From Tethya wilhelma (lineage: Eukaryota; Porifera; Demospongiae; Tethyida; Tethyidae): DNA of 64,000 bases. Below are positions 50,458 to 63,727 of this stretch, in pieces. The stretch's first letter is position 1; each line of letters begins with the position of its first letter. The translations under genes were made by a program, and so were the position numbers. Below the pieces are notes generated by a model. That model saw only the letters and a program-made list of their open reading frames with translations, was not told where the DNA came from and made no database searches. Where the stretch lies: NCBI GenBank assembly GCA_964030475.1, contig CAXIPT010000004.1, positions 1,260,951 through 1,324,950 on the forward strand, written 5' to 3'.

Positions 50458-52875
50458 TTAACCTTTTTTCGATGATACACAGTATCAGATATAGAATACG
50501 ACACTCGATGATCCACCTTGCTAATTCAGCTAGTGCTTCTATATTTTTAATTCTGTAGGTACAGTGTGAATCTGTAATAATGTGTGTAAAATTGACATCA
50601 TGCAAAAAGTCGGGCTTAACTTAATTGACTTTACAATATGGATGTTTGCAACCCCCCAAAAAATACCCTGCATGTAATGAGTTGAATTTTACTTAGTTGT
50701 TTATAAGTCTCACATAATCATGTAGGGGTCATTATGCATGTCCATAATTATTGTTGTTATTATTATGTTTATAATGATACACTGATCAAAGTTTGAAGAT
50801 TTCTTTTGTGGATGCATGCATGGATCGCAAAATTTAAAGAAACTATCTCATTATAAGCACTAGTTTGTTACCAAAAATAAAATGCATGATGTTAGAGCAT
50901 TTTTGTTGACAAACATGCAATGCATGTACGCGTACAAGAAGCTAGTATTCGGATGTGGTATATCCAGATCGCGCTAGAAACAAAACAAAAAATGTCACAA
51001 AAGGTCACAGAATGTCATAAAATGTCACACATTTTATTTTTAGTAACAAAACAGTGCTTATAATATTATTCAATTATGGTAACACTGTTCTTTTGAATTT
51101 TGTGAAGTTTCCCAACGTGAATTTTGACACATGCAATAATAATTAATAACTATACCATTGTTATACGTACATTTAACTAGCTTTTTTTGGTATACATTAA
51201 AGTTTGATCCCACCTTTCTAGTGTGTCTTTCTTCCTTTTTAATCTGGCTGCAATCTCTGACTGTTATAGAATCCCATGAATAGCTTGTTGAAATCTCAAT
51301 TGAAACAATGAAGTATGAATTTGTCAACTTAGGTTGAAGTTTTATATAGTGAATACCAAAATGACTATGAGAGGAAATTATTACATTGTGTTTACATAAA
51401 AAAATCATTGAAAAAAATCATTTTCATGTCATTCATTTTTAATTACAATTCCAATTATGTCTCTCCCACATGCAAGTTTTGTGTAGCTAAAAATTCCTCT
51501 GTCACCACCACTCCACATGACTTACTTGTACAATAATTTGTGCATACAATGTCATGTGTAATGTTTACTCTGTGGAATTAATTTTTTAAATTACTTACTT
51601 GTCACCACTATGCATTATGTGACACACATTCAATCTTAACTAATATTATTATGTGGTATACATATTGACACCTTTCTAGTGTCCATCCATGGGTCTCTTT
51701 CTTAATAATCTCTGAGAAAATAGTTATTGTTACATTATAATAAGTTCACTTTAGAATAGTATTTTGTATACGTATACAGTCCCTTATGTAGCTATATGGG
51801 AGGAAGTACAATGTCACTTTTCTTGTCAACTTTACTTAGTACAATAATTATGATTCTGAGATGTTCCTCCTACAGCTAGGTTTCTGTGTCTCTCCCACAG
51901 ATTTTGTGTACAACATTTTACTCACTCATTTCCTCTCAAAATTTTCCTCACTCTGCAACCCACACAAGTGTAATCTGATCTATAGTGTTACTATTTGTAT
52001 ATAATTTTATACAAGGCAGGAAATTTTTGTAGGAGAAACTTTCCTCATTCTTTGTCCTACGCAACTATGAATATGAACATTGAGTTTTCATGTTGACTAT
52101 AATTATGTAATATTCCAATGTCTCAAAGGACATCTCCCACAAGTTGTTTTTGTAGCTAAAGTGTTTCCTCACTCCACCAGCTAGTGCATGTAATTTGAGC
52201 TACATTAACACACCCACACACGTACACTACAACTGTGTTCACATGTCTGTTTATTATAATTAGTTCGTGATGTGCATGTATGTGTGTGTGTGTGTGTGTG
52301 TGTGTCTGTGTCTATGTGTGAATGTGTGTGTTTATAACATAATACTATGGTGTATTTAGCCACATATTGCTCAGCTTTAGCTGTTTGAGCATGCATGCAT
52401 GACATTATTGAAAATGAATTAATAAGTTAGAACACAAAGATATCGTTCTGAAGTATGTCATACTCCGGTATGATCAATAATACAATTTACTTTATAGCTA
52501 CCAAGCATTTACAAATACTTAATATTCTTTAGACCAAGTTAAAATATTTCTAGCAAAACAAAAATACAAGCTAAAATTTTATATGATCGCTTTAATTGTC
52601 CTTGTACATGTGTGGGTGACTCCAGGGTTGGTGTGTGATTTGTAAAGAGATCATGCATATAATGCATAACATAGCCATAACAGTCACTGTGGATTTGCTT
52701 CTTTATTCCATCCATTTTATCTGTGCTGATCGAATAATGCTAAATTAATCCTTGTTAGTAAATATTATTATTGCTTGTAGTCCCATAGCTATATAATAAT
52801 TATGTTCTGTGTACAATTTCAGACAATTGGGTGATACATAATGCGAGAGCTTATTTATGTGAATGTTTATTGATC
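50458..52875. other. intergenic spacer between copies 3 and 4
   Basis: Shares spacer sequence with the other copies (51170-52205), has short aaaatgtcac repeats near 50990-51035 and a (GT)n tract at 52280-52306. No gene was seen. A minus-strand AATAAA (52866-52871) just beyond the stop of copy 4 is a good polyadenylation signal. Confidence 0.55.
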
Positions 52876-55800
52876 TTACGGCAGTAAAGGAGTGTACTCA
52901 TCATCATACTCTGACTGATCACCTTCTTCCTGGGAAGGATTAGTAGAGTATTGATGTTCAGATGTCCAGGTGGGCAATTCAATTTCAGTAGGCAGGTTCT
53001 CATTGACTTTAAAGAGATGAGTGTGAGGTGGAGGGTTCATTTCAGTTAGAGATGAGTAGCCTACTGCCTTGTCTAATAAATTTTGATCTTTGTTTTGATA
53101 GAGCTGTTCCTGGTTAGGTCTGTCAGGAGACACTTCTTGTTGATAGCTAAGTTTGCTTTTCTTGAGACTGTACAGTGCAGGTTCGTCCTGATTGATCTCA
53201 TCTTGTGGGATGGCTGTTAGAGTTGGTGATTCTAGGTCGACTAGTGTGTCTGAAGTGTTTGTGGTAATTGTGGTTGGAGAGTGCTCCTCATTTGGGATTT
53301 TAGAATCTTTGCCATTATTACCGTTTAATTTTGTCTCAGTAAGCAACACTAGGACTGATTCACTAGTACTATGATGATCTTCCTCTAAAGTATCCAAGGG
53401 CTCTGGTAAGGCATTGACTTCAGTCTCATGGTCTGCAATTGATTCGGTATTGATATTACTTGGATAAGACAATATATGATTGTCAGTAAGGATTTCTCTG
53501 TTCACTCCAAAAATCTTGCTTAATCTATGCTTTGTCTTTTCAAATATCTCATTCAGAATAAAGGTTTTTACATGGTGTACAAGAATAGCTAGAAATGTAG
53601 CAAAGGCAATGCCAGTTGAAATGTAAGCAACTACTGACTGGTTCTTAGCTTCATTGATAAACAAGGTGGCAACTGTCAGAGCAATGAGGTTCAAGAGAGA
53701 AATGATGTCAAGCACATTGTTGCGGTTCTTTTTGTGTATAAAGGTACGTTTCCATGGCATTATAAAGATTTGAAATGTAAGAACACAAGTGATCACTATA
53801 GCTATGCTGAGAAGATTGACTCGAGGATCTCCAAGAACATTCACAGCTGATACAAGATACAAGACAATACGAACTAAGAATAGCAGTCCAATCCAATAAC
53901 GATGGTCTTTGTTGTAAGGATTGTGATAAGCATCAATGAAAGCAATGAATTTACCATTGCTAATGATCCATCTTAGTGGCCCTCTGTTTGGACAATATAC
54001 AAGCCACTGCCAAGCAAAGACTATGAGTGTGAATGCTGAGCCAACTATGAGAATGAGAAGAGCTGTAATGAAGAGAGGGACATGCTTTGGACTGAGGTAT
54101 GGGATGTTAGCATCAACCAGCCAGACCACTTCATAAACTTCATTTGAGCCATCAGCATACTTAAGTCTAGTAAATTGTAATGCAGCAATGATTGTTCGAA
54201 GTAGCTTTGTATAGGAGAGTAGAATTAGAGTAGCCAGTGTTGCTATTGGATTCTTTCCAACAAATAACCTAGCAAATTTTGTAGAATGGTCACTGATAAT
54301 GATAATAGCAACAACCAGAGAAATAACATAGAGTGGAAATGCTAGTTGTAACCAGGTTTTAACATAGCTATCCATTCCATCAAATAAGCAGGTCTCAAAT
54401 CCAAAGTCTAGATTGATCCATGCTATGAAGACAGACAATATCTTGGTTTGATCTCGTGGAAAGAAAATAGCACGATTTGCAGCAAAGATGTTTGCATATA
54501 AGATCAAAACATTGAAAGTTCCTTCTGCTACTACAAAGTTCACTTTAAGAATGAAAGCAATCAGTGCTACTCCAGCTAGAGCAAAGACAATGAACAGTGC
54601 AAGCCAGTTGTTAGAACATGGCCTGCAACGTGAACTACCAAGAGAGAGACTGAGACCATCCTCACAAGATCCACAAAGCTTTCCTGAGCGATTAAACATA
54701 CAAAGTTCATTAGCACCATTTTCAATGTTTAAATTGACTAATACTTTTTCAGCTGTTGGGTGGCAGTAGTCAAAGGGACAGTGTTTGTGTAGTACATAGC
54801 CTTGATGATCAGTGTCATTCAGATATGCAAACCAAACATTGTCTTTTCTTTGGACCGTTTCTGTGTCAATGGAACAGTTTAAAGTGTACTCAGGATAGAT
54901 TATGGGGTCACATTCACAATGTAAACTATTGTCTTTGAATCCTATCGGACATGGTTTAATAATCACGGTGAGATTTGCTATGGATATTCCAGCATCTTTA
55001 CATGGACCATCAGCATAGAGATGGAGTTCCTCAGTGTTGTGAGGAGAGAGAATACTGTACACTAAATTAGTACATCTACCATCTCCATTATATAGCCTCT
55101 TGAATAGATTGTCCCTCACCAAGTTCTGCTTCTACTGATACATATGCATTTATTTTAGGCACACCAGTAGTACTGTTAGCTAGAGAGTTGTTGATATGGT
55201 CAACTGCAACAAGTGACACTGTAAATGTTTGTCCTTTTCTAACATACTTTGGCTGAGGATGGTAACTGCAGTCTGGTAGGTTGCTTTTACAGAAACAGAC
55301 ACGAACTGGATCAGATGATATTGATGTGTTTGAGTCAAAATCCTTCACTATAAGGTTAGTGATGTTGAGAATGTAGGAAATGCTGCTTATTGGAGGACTA
55401 GTAAGAATATAGGTTTGAATTATTTCAGCAATAGGACTCACTCCACATCTGTCCAATAGACCACCATAAAATACATCTCCTGCAATTCTTGCTGAATTCT
55501 CAATGATGTATGTGTTGCGATAATTAAACTCAATGCTATATAGATCCCTTGATAATAGAAATACCAAACCATCATAAGCATTTAATGGTAACAGTTCTTG
55601 TATAAAGCATTCATTATAGATTGTTGTCTTGCTATTGAATGGTGTGGCATAGCAAGTAGTAGAAGCTGTGTCATCAGCCACGTAAATAGCTCCTCCATAA
55701 TCAGCTGTATTGTTAATAAAATTTAATGATATCCATTCCGTTGAGTTTGAAATGCAATAACTTGTTAATAAAGAATCATCAGGACATTCTGCCTTCTGTT

Positions 55801-57341
55801 TTAGCAAATAGATTTTGGCACTTCCCTCTAAACTTATTCCACCTCCTTTCTGAGCATAATTACCAACAATGTAAGTTTTAGATCCATTATTCAATCTTAT
55901 TGTTGAACTGATTGCATAAATGCCTCCACCATTAATATCTGCAGTATTTTCTGTAATTGTGACATGTTCATTAAAGTTAAGTTCACTCTGATAAGCATAA
56001 ATGCCACCACCAGACTCTGAAGCTATATTGTTAGATGCTGTCATGTCACCAAACATTTGAAGTTTGCTTTCTGTGACTGTGATAGCCCCACCTCTTATAG
56101 CCCTGTTGTACACGAGTTTGACTTTACCCATGAAAATTATCTCACTTAGAAAAATACTCAGTGCTCCTCCTTCTCCTGCATTTGTGTTTTCAATGTGACT
56201 ATACCCAGAAAATATCACATAGCTGGAATAAAATAGCATTGATCCATTGTTGTTTGAAAGTGTCGTATTTCCAGAAAAATGTATTTTGCTCTGTACAGCA
56301 TATACTACACCTTGGCTAGCAATGTTACTTTTCATTACAAGAAAACCACTGCTGTTGAATACAGTGGAAACAAGATGAAAAACTGCACCAACTCCAGTGG
56401 CAATGTTGTTGTTGAGAGTACTGTTGATAATGGTAATATATTGAGATGAGTAGGTGAGTACGGCTCCACCATATCCACCCTTGACTCCAGCTGCACTGTT
56501 GTTGTTGAGTGTACAATTGACTATAGTAATCTGTGGACTTTTGTAAGCAACAATCGCTCCACCATATGCAAACTGATCTCCAGTTACTGTGTTGCTTTGG
56601 AATGTAGTATTCACTATAGTGATGTTACGACTGTAGAGAACAGCTATATACTGCTCCACCATATCCAAATGGATCTCCATTCACAATATTTTTGATGAAT
56701 GTACTATTGACTATTAAAATGTTAGGACTCATGTAAGCATACAGTGCTCCTCCTAGTGTAGTATTACCACTTGCAGTATTATTATAAAAAATGCAATTTG
56801 AAATACTCGTTCCAAGTCTGCTCGATGCGTAAAATATTATCCCACTATTATGAATAGTTGATAAGAAAGAGCTTCCTGCAATGTTAACAGTAGATACCGT
56901 ATTAATTCCTAGCCCATATCCATCATGTCCCTGGCCATCAAAAGTGCAATGTTTGACTATGAGCACTTCAACTCCTACTATACGATTATTCACGCACCCA
57001 AAGAATGCTAATCCTTTCATACTAACATGACTGATAGAAGCAAAAGTCAATTTAGCAAACTGATTGTAGCAGTTAATGGAGGTAATGTTTGACTGGTGAG
57101 TTGTGATGGACAAAAATAGTATGTCTTGTATAAATAGCTCTGAATCAAGGCTGTGGTTCCCAGGTAGAAGGATAAGAGTGGTGTTGGAGGCGAAGTAGTC
57201 ACTCAATTTGACATACTGAGAGAGAGTGAAGCAAGGCACACCTTCTTCAGGACATGGGCTGTTTGATGATGGTGTGACATAGTAGGTCTCAGCAGATGTG
57301 AGCACCAACAATGACAATAGTAAAATGATGTTGATAGCCAT
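52876..57341 (-). pseudogene. beta-helix repeat protein with membrane module, copy 4, two frameshifts
   Basis: Family structure is complete but in three frames. Part 1 runs from the Met at 57341 (MAINIILLLSLLVLTSA signal peptide) to about 56645. There one extra base in GTATATAGCTG (expected GTATATGCTG) shifts the frame. Part 2 continues to about 55093, where a net 4-base TA-rich insertion (agaggctatataatgg against agaaactaatgg) shifts it again within GEGQSIQE.NGDG. Part 3 carries the Cys-rich end, membrane module and tail ending YDDEYTPLLP. It has fewer coils than its paralogues. Either it is a young pseudogene or both indels are sequencing errors; the otherwise undamaged frames favour youth or error. 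Confidence 0.8.
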
Positions 57342-58994
57342 TGGACTTTTAAGATTACAGTGTACAATTCTGATCAATCAAACAAATTTATGCCGATCAC
57401 TCTTGACTGTCTGGTAAAGTATAGAAGTATATAATTATACTGGCTGAGCCTGACACAGCCATGCACCTATAGATAAAATTATTAAGATAATTTAGCTACC
57501 CAGGAAAATTTGTGCAACTGTAAATTGCATGTCAATTATTTATAGTGAAAAATCAGTAACTACCAATCAATTCATGCACCTTACATGCAAATGCACATTA
57601 AAAGTAAAATAAAAAGTTGTTACAGTACAAGCATCCACATTAATTCAAAAATGAATTGACAACCATTAAGTGTTCTGCTGACATTATGCATGTTGACTGC
57701 TTGTTATTACATAAATTTTACAACAAAAATATAGTAATCAAGTATCGATTATCTACCAACCTGCACTATAAATCATTTACTTACCTTGTATTGAAGATCA
57801 CAACTTTTTTTTTGTCTTAATTGGCCTTAAATCAGGATTTCTGACTCAATTCATCAAATAGAATTATTATAGATTAAATTTTGATTTGCTGAGGTCTTAG
57901 AATAGCTTTCAAATTGTCTATTCTATTATGTAGCTGCAATTTTTAGCCATTAAAATTCAATGGCTTACTTTTCGGTTTTTAAAACAATGTTTGCTAAGTA
58001 TTATCACTTCAGCATTAATTTTTCAGCATGATCTATTTTTCCATAGTACTAGATAACGTAAATTTAAAGTTATAAGTAGTGGTTCACCCTCTCTATCTAT
58101 TAGTCATGCACAGTTTATTCCAATGTCTCTCCTACAGTCTGGGGTTAATTTTGTATTTATAACTAATTGTTTTGTGTACTAGTTATTACCATTGTTATCA
58201 GCTAGTAATTAAGTGATTTATGTTAATTCTCTTATAGCCCATTAGTTACACACTTGCCTAACTGAGTGCATCAATCTTAATTGCATTAAGATGTCAACTA
58301 AAACAACTACATGTAGGTAAGTTACTTAACATGAATCAAAAGTTGTAAGTGGTAGCTAGTTCACCTTGTCTGTCGACCTGCTTGTCATGCACAGTTAATT
58401 CACTCCAACAAGTATGTCCCACAGTACGTCAGGTACCATTCATGCACTTTTATAATTCATCCTAAAATTAAAGTAATGTTAAAATGTTTCAAATCTTCAA
58501 TTATTCAGGGATTCTATATAATTATAACTTACAACTCTTTACCAATCACACTAGTACAATTCTTTCAGTTTCATCCCTAATTGACATGTACTCAAAGAAG
58601 ATAAGAAACACATACCTCCTTGCATGGCCACTATATACCTGTAACTACCTGTATCTTGTAGATTTTCAGAATGCAGCTCTAGCTCTGATGGCTTTCAGTT
58701 GACACTTGCACCTCTACCAAAGGAGGCTCTATACCTCAGTAATGTCTTGAAATGCTGTATAGAAGCATCACCATGGCACCATCATATCTTCTTTGTCCTG
58801 TCATCTCCACGTAGCTTGAATTTTGCAAGATAATTTAAAGAGGCTCTGAAGCTCGGTAAGAAACACTGCACTGGTCTTCTTCATTCAAGTTCTTCATTAA
58901 TGGTCTCATTTTTTATGCTAACGTTATCAAGATAAATCAAATCGCTTTCTTTCCGTTTCAATCTCCGAATTTCTTTACCGTTTTTGTAGCATAG
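57342..58994. other. intergenic / possible 5' intron of the following exon
   Basis: AT-rich sequence with no beta-helix repeats and no signal-peptide exon recognised. A polypyrimidine-rich stretch (58940-58990) leads to the acceptor used by the exon at 58995. Confidence 0.5.
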
Positions 58995-60098
58995 ATCAAC
59001 TTAGACTTTGGCATCATAACATGCTTCTTTGATGGAATGGATGCTTACGAAAAGGAATGGCTACAGCTCATATTCCCCATTTATCTCATAATCATCAGTA
59101 TTTTGGTGATCGTTCCTTGTAAATTATCAACAAAAGTCGCTAAAGTCTTTTCACATACCGATCCAGTTGCTGTACTGGCTACTTTAGCTCTACTTTCCTA
59201 TGCCAAATATCTGCGACTGGTTGTAAATGCATTCTCAGCAGCAACACTAGAGTATCCTGATGGTACCCGAGAGAGTGTGTGGCTGATTGACGCAAACGTT
59301 AGTTTTTTGAAAGGAAGACACATAGGACTCTTTGTCGTAGCTCTTCTGATAGCTCTTCTCGGCATTGCTTTCACTTGTATCATTTTCCTTTATCAGTGGC
59401 TCCTGAAACCCTCAGACAAGAAGGCTTTCAAATGGATCAAAGCCTCCGTTTTGAATCAGTTTATGGAATCTTACTCTACCTCTAATGACTTGAAACATCG
59501 ATACTGGACTGGATTGCTACTTTTTGTTCATGTTTTCTTTTATACTGTTTCTGCTCTTAGTAGACATCCAGAAAGCAATTTGCTATTGATAGTATGCGTA
59601 CTGCACTGCTGTCTTTTGCTTAAGTTCATGCTTCCTGGTACCAAAGTTTACAAATTGTGGCAACTGGACTTGCTTGAAGTTTCGTTCATTTTCAACTTAT
59701 TGTTTTTCTCTGTCGGCTCTCTCTATATTCAAGCTCGCTCTGGAAACCAAGAAGCTCTTGCCTACATTTCCACTGCTGTTGCTTTTGTCATGTTCTTAGT
59801 TATCATAATCTATCATTTGTATGCTTTTGTACTGCCTGAAAAAGTAAAAGCCAAATTCGACTCCTCCACTGATAAACTAAAGAAGTCTATTTTACGTTTA
59901 CGGTTTCGTAGTTTTGTTTATGTTCAGAAGTCTACCAAAGACTCAAAAAGCACCAAAGATGACCATCATGAGCTGCATGAGTTGGAACCAGAAAAGGATT
60001 TAAAGAATACAGAGACAGAAGTATCGGCTAAGCCAACTACTGATGAAAATGTTTACACAGAGGAAAGTGGGGAAACTAGCTACTGCCACACACATTGA
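58995..60098 (+). CDS. divergent membrane-module exon (3' part of a distant family member)
   Basis: After a CATAG acceptor, the frame INLDFGIITCFFDGMDAYEK, then EWLQL..., aligns with the middle of the membrane module of the large genes (AWINLDFGFETCLFDG.DGY). It keeps DPVAVLATLALLSYAKYLR, RESVWLIDANVSFL, KHRYWTGLLL and AYISTAVAFVMFL. Identity is clearly lower than among copies 1-4. The tail is shorter, Lys-rich and Glu-rich, and lacks the DDEYTPLLP end. A TAG replaces the Trp codon just before the homology, at the proposed splice site, so this is either the last exon of a spliced gene whose 5' exons were not found or a separated fragment. An ATG at 59037 could start a 353-aa protein. Confidence 0.6.
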   Translation: MNLDFGIITCFFDGMDAYEKEWLQLIFPIYLIIISILVIVPCKLSTKVAKVFSHTDPVAVLATLALLSYAKYLRLVVNAFSAATLEYPDGTRESVWLIDANVSFLKGRHIGLFVVALLIALLGIAFTCIIFLYQWLLKPSDKKAFKWIKASVLNQFMESYSTSNDLKHRYWTGLLLFVHVFFYTVSALSRHPESNLLLIVCVLHCCLLLKFMLPGTKVYKLWQLDLLEVSFIFNLLFFSVGSLYIQARSGNQEALAYISTAVAFVMFLVIIIYHLYAFVLPEKVKAKFDSSTDKLKKSILRLRFRSFVYVQKSTKDSKSTKDDHHELHELEPEKDLKNTETEVSAKPTTDENVYTEESGETSYCHTH

Positions 60099-62045
60099 AT
60101 AGTATGCTGTAGCTAAATGGTTGATACGTGTATGCATAATGTTATGCTATACATTATTATTAATTTTGTACGGTTATTGAATTTTGTACAAGCATGCTGT
60201 TGTTGGCTTACCAGCTGTAGAAATAATTATAGTGATATCACCCATTCACATATATACATCCTAGTCTTAATTGTAGTAGCTACTATAATTATGTATCGCA
60301 TGTTTCCAAAATTCCTGATTTATGCAATGCTATGATTGTATAGTCAGGGCTGATCCTTTTCACATTTGTGTCATCGGATTCTTTTATTTAGTACTTTTAA
60401 ATAAGCTTATGCTTGTAGAACTTTCTTGTAATTATATAGGATGTAGGAATTTAATTTATGTTGCAGCCGAGAATAGNGGCAATGGCAGAAAAATCCATTT
60501 TAGAGAGCAACTAAATTTGACCTTTGACCCTTTTGAGCAATAATCAGCCATTTTGAGACCAAATCCTCTCGGCTTTGAGATAGTATCATGAGTTTGTATG
60601 AGCCTATGAATATCATTACTGTTTTAGTGTGATCCCCGCCCACTCAAAAATCTCTAACCTTAAAGTGGTAATATTTATCGATTTTTGATACAGTATGTTT
60701 TCGATCATAGTAGGTCTATTGCTTTCTGTTCTCACTTTTGAGTGTACTCTTGGATATAACTAACCTTCTGACAGAAGATGAGGCTTCTGGTGTATTTTGC
60801 ATCACCTTGTCCAGTGAACTGAACATGGCGGCTGTACTGTTTATTAGCAGGGGATTTGAAGTCTAGCCCAGTTTGATGGCATATATAGGTTTACAAAGTT
60901 TTAAAGAATAGGATTTAAATAAAGGAGCTTCAGAATGACTATCACAAGAATAATAATATATGAACATTCAAAAAACCTATAAAACGAGGACATTTTTCTC
61001 CCTATGATCTAGTACAAACCAGACCGGATGCGCGAATCAGGTAAAATTGAGGTCTTAGTGCAGACTGTAATTAGTCTAGCTATTTGAGCTGTTCTTTTTT
61101 ATAATTAAATATAATGTTATGCAGGAAACGAAGAAGATGTTCATAGAGGCTTGGAAAGTGGTGAGTTTTGTTGTAAATTATAAAATGTTAAATGTAGCCC
61201 TATCATAATATGTACGTATATACAGGATTGGGTCGACTGTCCCATAGACACATTACAAAATGTTTACCAGCATAAAAATAATTTAGCTAGCATTACAAAG
61301 TGAAGTCTCCAAGGTTGTTTAGAAGCTCTATGCTATGACCAATTTTTAAGTACATGCAAGGCCTAAAACTAGGCCCAGATAAATAATGCTTTTTTTGTGC
61401 CTATAATTCCTTTCGTCAATGCCAGCAAACCTTGCCTATAATGCTTTCAAAATGTACATATAACTCCATTTATTTCTTACATAAATTCAACCTTACGATA
61501 TAGAAATTGAGTAAAAATACATGAAGACAAACACATCAGTATAATAATTATATACAATAAAAACATGTACAACATTATAATAACGCCCTATAGCCGTTGG
61601 TCCCGGGGGACCTGCATGCGTTCATTAGCCCTAGGCTATTTGCAGGCCCTCGTTAGCCACAATTGTGGTAAACCCGAAGGGACACTTAAAAAAAAACAAA
61701 AAAAAATAAACAAACTCAAAGACAGTTGCTGCATGACTCTCACAGTTAGACAACACCTCAGTGACCCATACTCAGTGGTCTGTTGTTATATTGTAACATC
61801 ACCGAAGCTTGTATGTAGTCTTCGAGAGCAGATTCTTGAGCTGGCTTAAATGTATTTGCTAACATTGAGAAAACTCTTTCAGCAGCAGAGGATGGTTGAA
61901 TTAGAGTTTAATACTTGCAAGCTCTAGACCAATTCGGTAAGCGATGTTCTTCGTTCTTCCACCATACTATTGGGTCAATGGTTGGACTAACATCTTCTGC
62001 TACAGAGAGGTAGTCAGGAAGCTCTGCACTGCTAAACTGTGGAAT
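60099..62045. other. intergenic, with an N and a repeat fragment
   Basis: An N lies at 60477. About 61215-61380 resembles the left part of the element at 46307 (tgtcccatagacaca, then a shared ctaaaacta block). No large gene. One possible micro-exon is listed separately. Confidence 0.45.
61125..61160 (+). CDS. possible 36-bp micro-exon
   Basis: TTATGCAG acceptor, 12 codons (ETKKMFIEAWKV) and a GTGAGT donor, phase 0-0. It might splice to 63282-63323. No domain was recognised, and short matches of this kind arise by chance. Confidence 0.25.
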
Positions 62046-62531
62046 AGGCCTTGGCAAATTATTCTCAAAAGTTTATTATTGTATTCTTTTATTCCCAAAC
62101 TTTGAGCCCATTATCCGTTTCACCCAGCCTATTATTCTTGCATTATTCTTAGGAAAAAACACAATTTTAGTATAAATTCATCAAAATATAACAATTTTTA
62201 GTGACATTTAAAGTCCTGCATGGGTATTTTTTTTTCAAAAAGTTTACACATCAAATACAGTTGATTTTCATTTTCTTTGCAATTGTTGTAATGCTCTTAG
62301 GGTTAAGATTTAAAAAGCCTATAGAATTGATTGCTAATCTTCTTTAGAGAACTACCTACAATATCTGTGATGATGCACCCAGTAATTCAGTTTTTTTGGC
62401 ACTTAAGCAGTGCGAATTTTTACCACAAAACTGAGAATTTGCCTATAATTATTCCCAAAGTATAGCCTATTATTCTCACAGATTCAATGTGTACCTATTA
62501 TTCTCAACGGGAATAATTTGCCAAGGCCTAC
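62046..62531. mobile_element. inverted-terminal-repeat element, about 486 bp
   Basis: taggccttggcaaattattc at the left and its complement aataatttgccaaggccta at the right give 19-bp near-perfect termini. The interior is AT-rich with repeated 'cctattattct' motifs resembling the 'cctattatgct' motifs at about 170-635. It is non-coding. Confidence 0.7.
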
Positions 62532-62589
62532 TGTGGAAAAAATTATAGGACGCAGCTGCAGGATTATATAAATTTTAAACACTACAGGG

Positions 62590-62790
62590 TAGAAACTATA
62601 TTATTACAGACTGGTTATATTCCCTACAAAAAGGTTGATTAGCAGCTACAATCATGCATTGTAATGCTAGAGTAACTAATGCACATGTGCATTAAATGCC
62701 ACGTGGATAGATAATGCAGAAGAGTGCTACGTTGAAGTACATGAATTTACTAAGTTTTAAGGTTTTCTACTCGTTGTTTAATCTTAGTTT
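62590..62790. repeat. direct repeat with 63775-63999
   Basis: gactggttat.ttccctacaa, then taatgctagagtaactaatg, acatg.actt and taagttttaa.g.tttcta, recur in the same order at 63775-63999. The two copies flank the inverted-repeat pair at 63369-63727. Confidence 0.65.
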
Positions 62791-63281
62791 GTGATTAAAA
62801 CTAGTATCAAAGAACGTAGTTCGATCCCTTGAAAAGGACTTACCTTGCGCTGTCAACACGGTTTCCAGAAAAAAACGTGTTCATCAAGTAAGTCAATTCA
62901 GTAGTACGTAAGTATACATAAGTATACTTAAGTATGTTAGGAAAACAAAAATGGCACTATTGTGGCTTCCCACTAGCGCTTTCTACGAATGCCTAGTGAC
63001 GTTTCTATGAGGTTTAGGCCTTGCATGCAGTTAATTGGTATAATCTGTTAGGAGAGCCTTTGAGCAAGTCTGAAGGCTTAAATTTAATTGTTTTACTAGA
63101 TTTTTATGGTGATATCATTAATTTTATACAATGTCATATTTATAGTATTCCTATTAGGAGACAGTCAGCCCATTCCTACTATACGTATACTATTGTACGT
63201 ATTCCTACACTATTTTTAAATAAAATTTTACTATATTTATTATAATAAAACAATGCATATAAATATAATCTATCTATATAG

Positions 63282-63323
63282 CAAAGGGTTGAATATGTGG
63301 AACAGCAGAAAAAATATGCAGAG
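63282..63323 (+). CDS. possible 42-bp micro-exon
   Basis: CTATATAG acceptor, 14 codons (QRVEYVEQQKKYAE) and a GTAAGT donor, phase 0-0, with a helical, charged composition. It could be an exon of a gene extending beyond the window. Unrecognised. Confidence 0.3.
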
Positions 63324-63368
63324 GTAAGTACTAGTCATGTAATAACACTGTTTATTATACAAGTAGTA

Positions 63369-63727
63369 TAAAATAACCAGTGTATAGGAATGGGCAGTGC
63401 TGTAAAAAGTTGGAACAAAGTATGTCTCAATTTCGGCACATGACTCACATGACTACTTCATTTTTATATTGTTGTAAAATAAATTAATGGTTTGAGAATG
63501 CTTATCAGCAACAGTATTATAAATAATAATGGTTCAAATTTCTGCCAATCTTATCACTGGGCTAAACAATGGAATAAAGTATATAGATCGAGGCAGGCAG
63601 GATTAGATTACAGGCCAAGACATGAGCACAAAAAAAAAATTATGAAGTAGTCATGTGCCGAAATTGAGACATACCTTGTTCCAATACTTTTTACAGCACT
63701 GCCCATTCCTACACTGGTTATTTTTTG
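63369..63727. mobile_element. long inverted repeat of the GTAGGAATGGGC element family
   Basis: The left arm 63369-63470 (aaaataaccagtgtatagga, then atgggcagtgctgtaaaaag) is the inverted complement of the right arm 63635-63727, about 90 bp each. It is either one element with long terminal inverted repeats or two head-to-head copies. The arms match the end of the element that truncated the gene at 46528. Confidence 0.75.
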
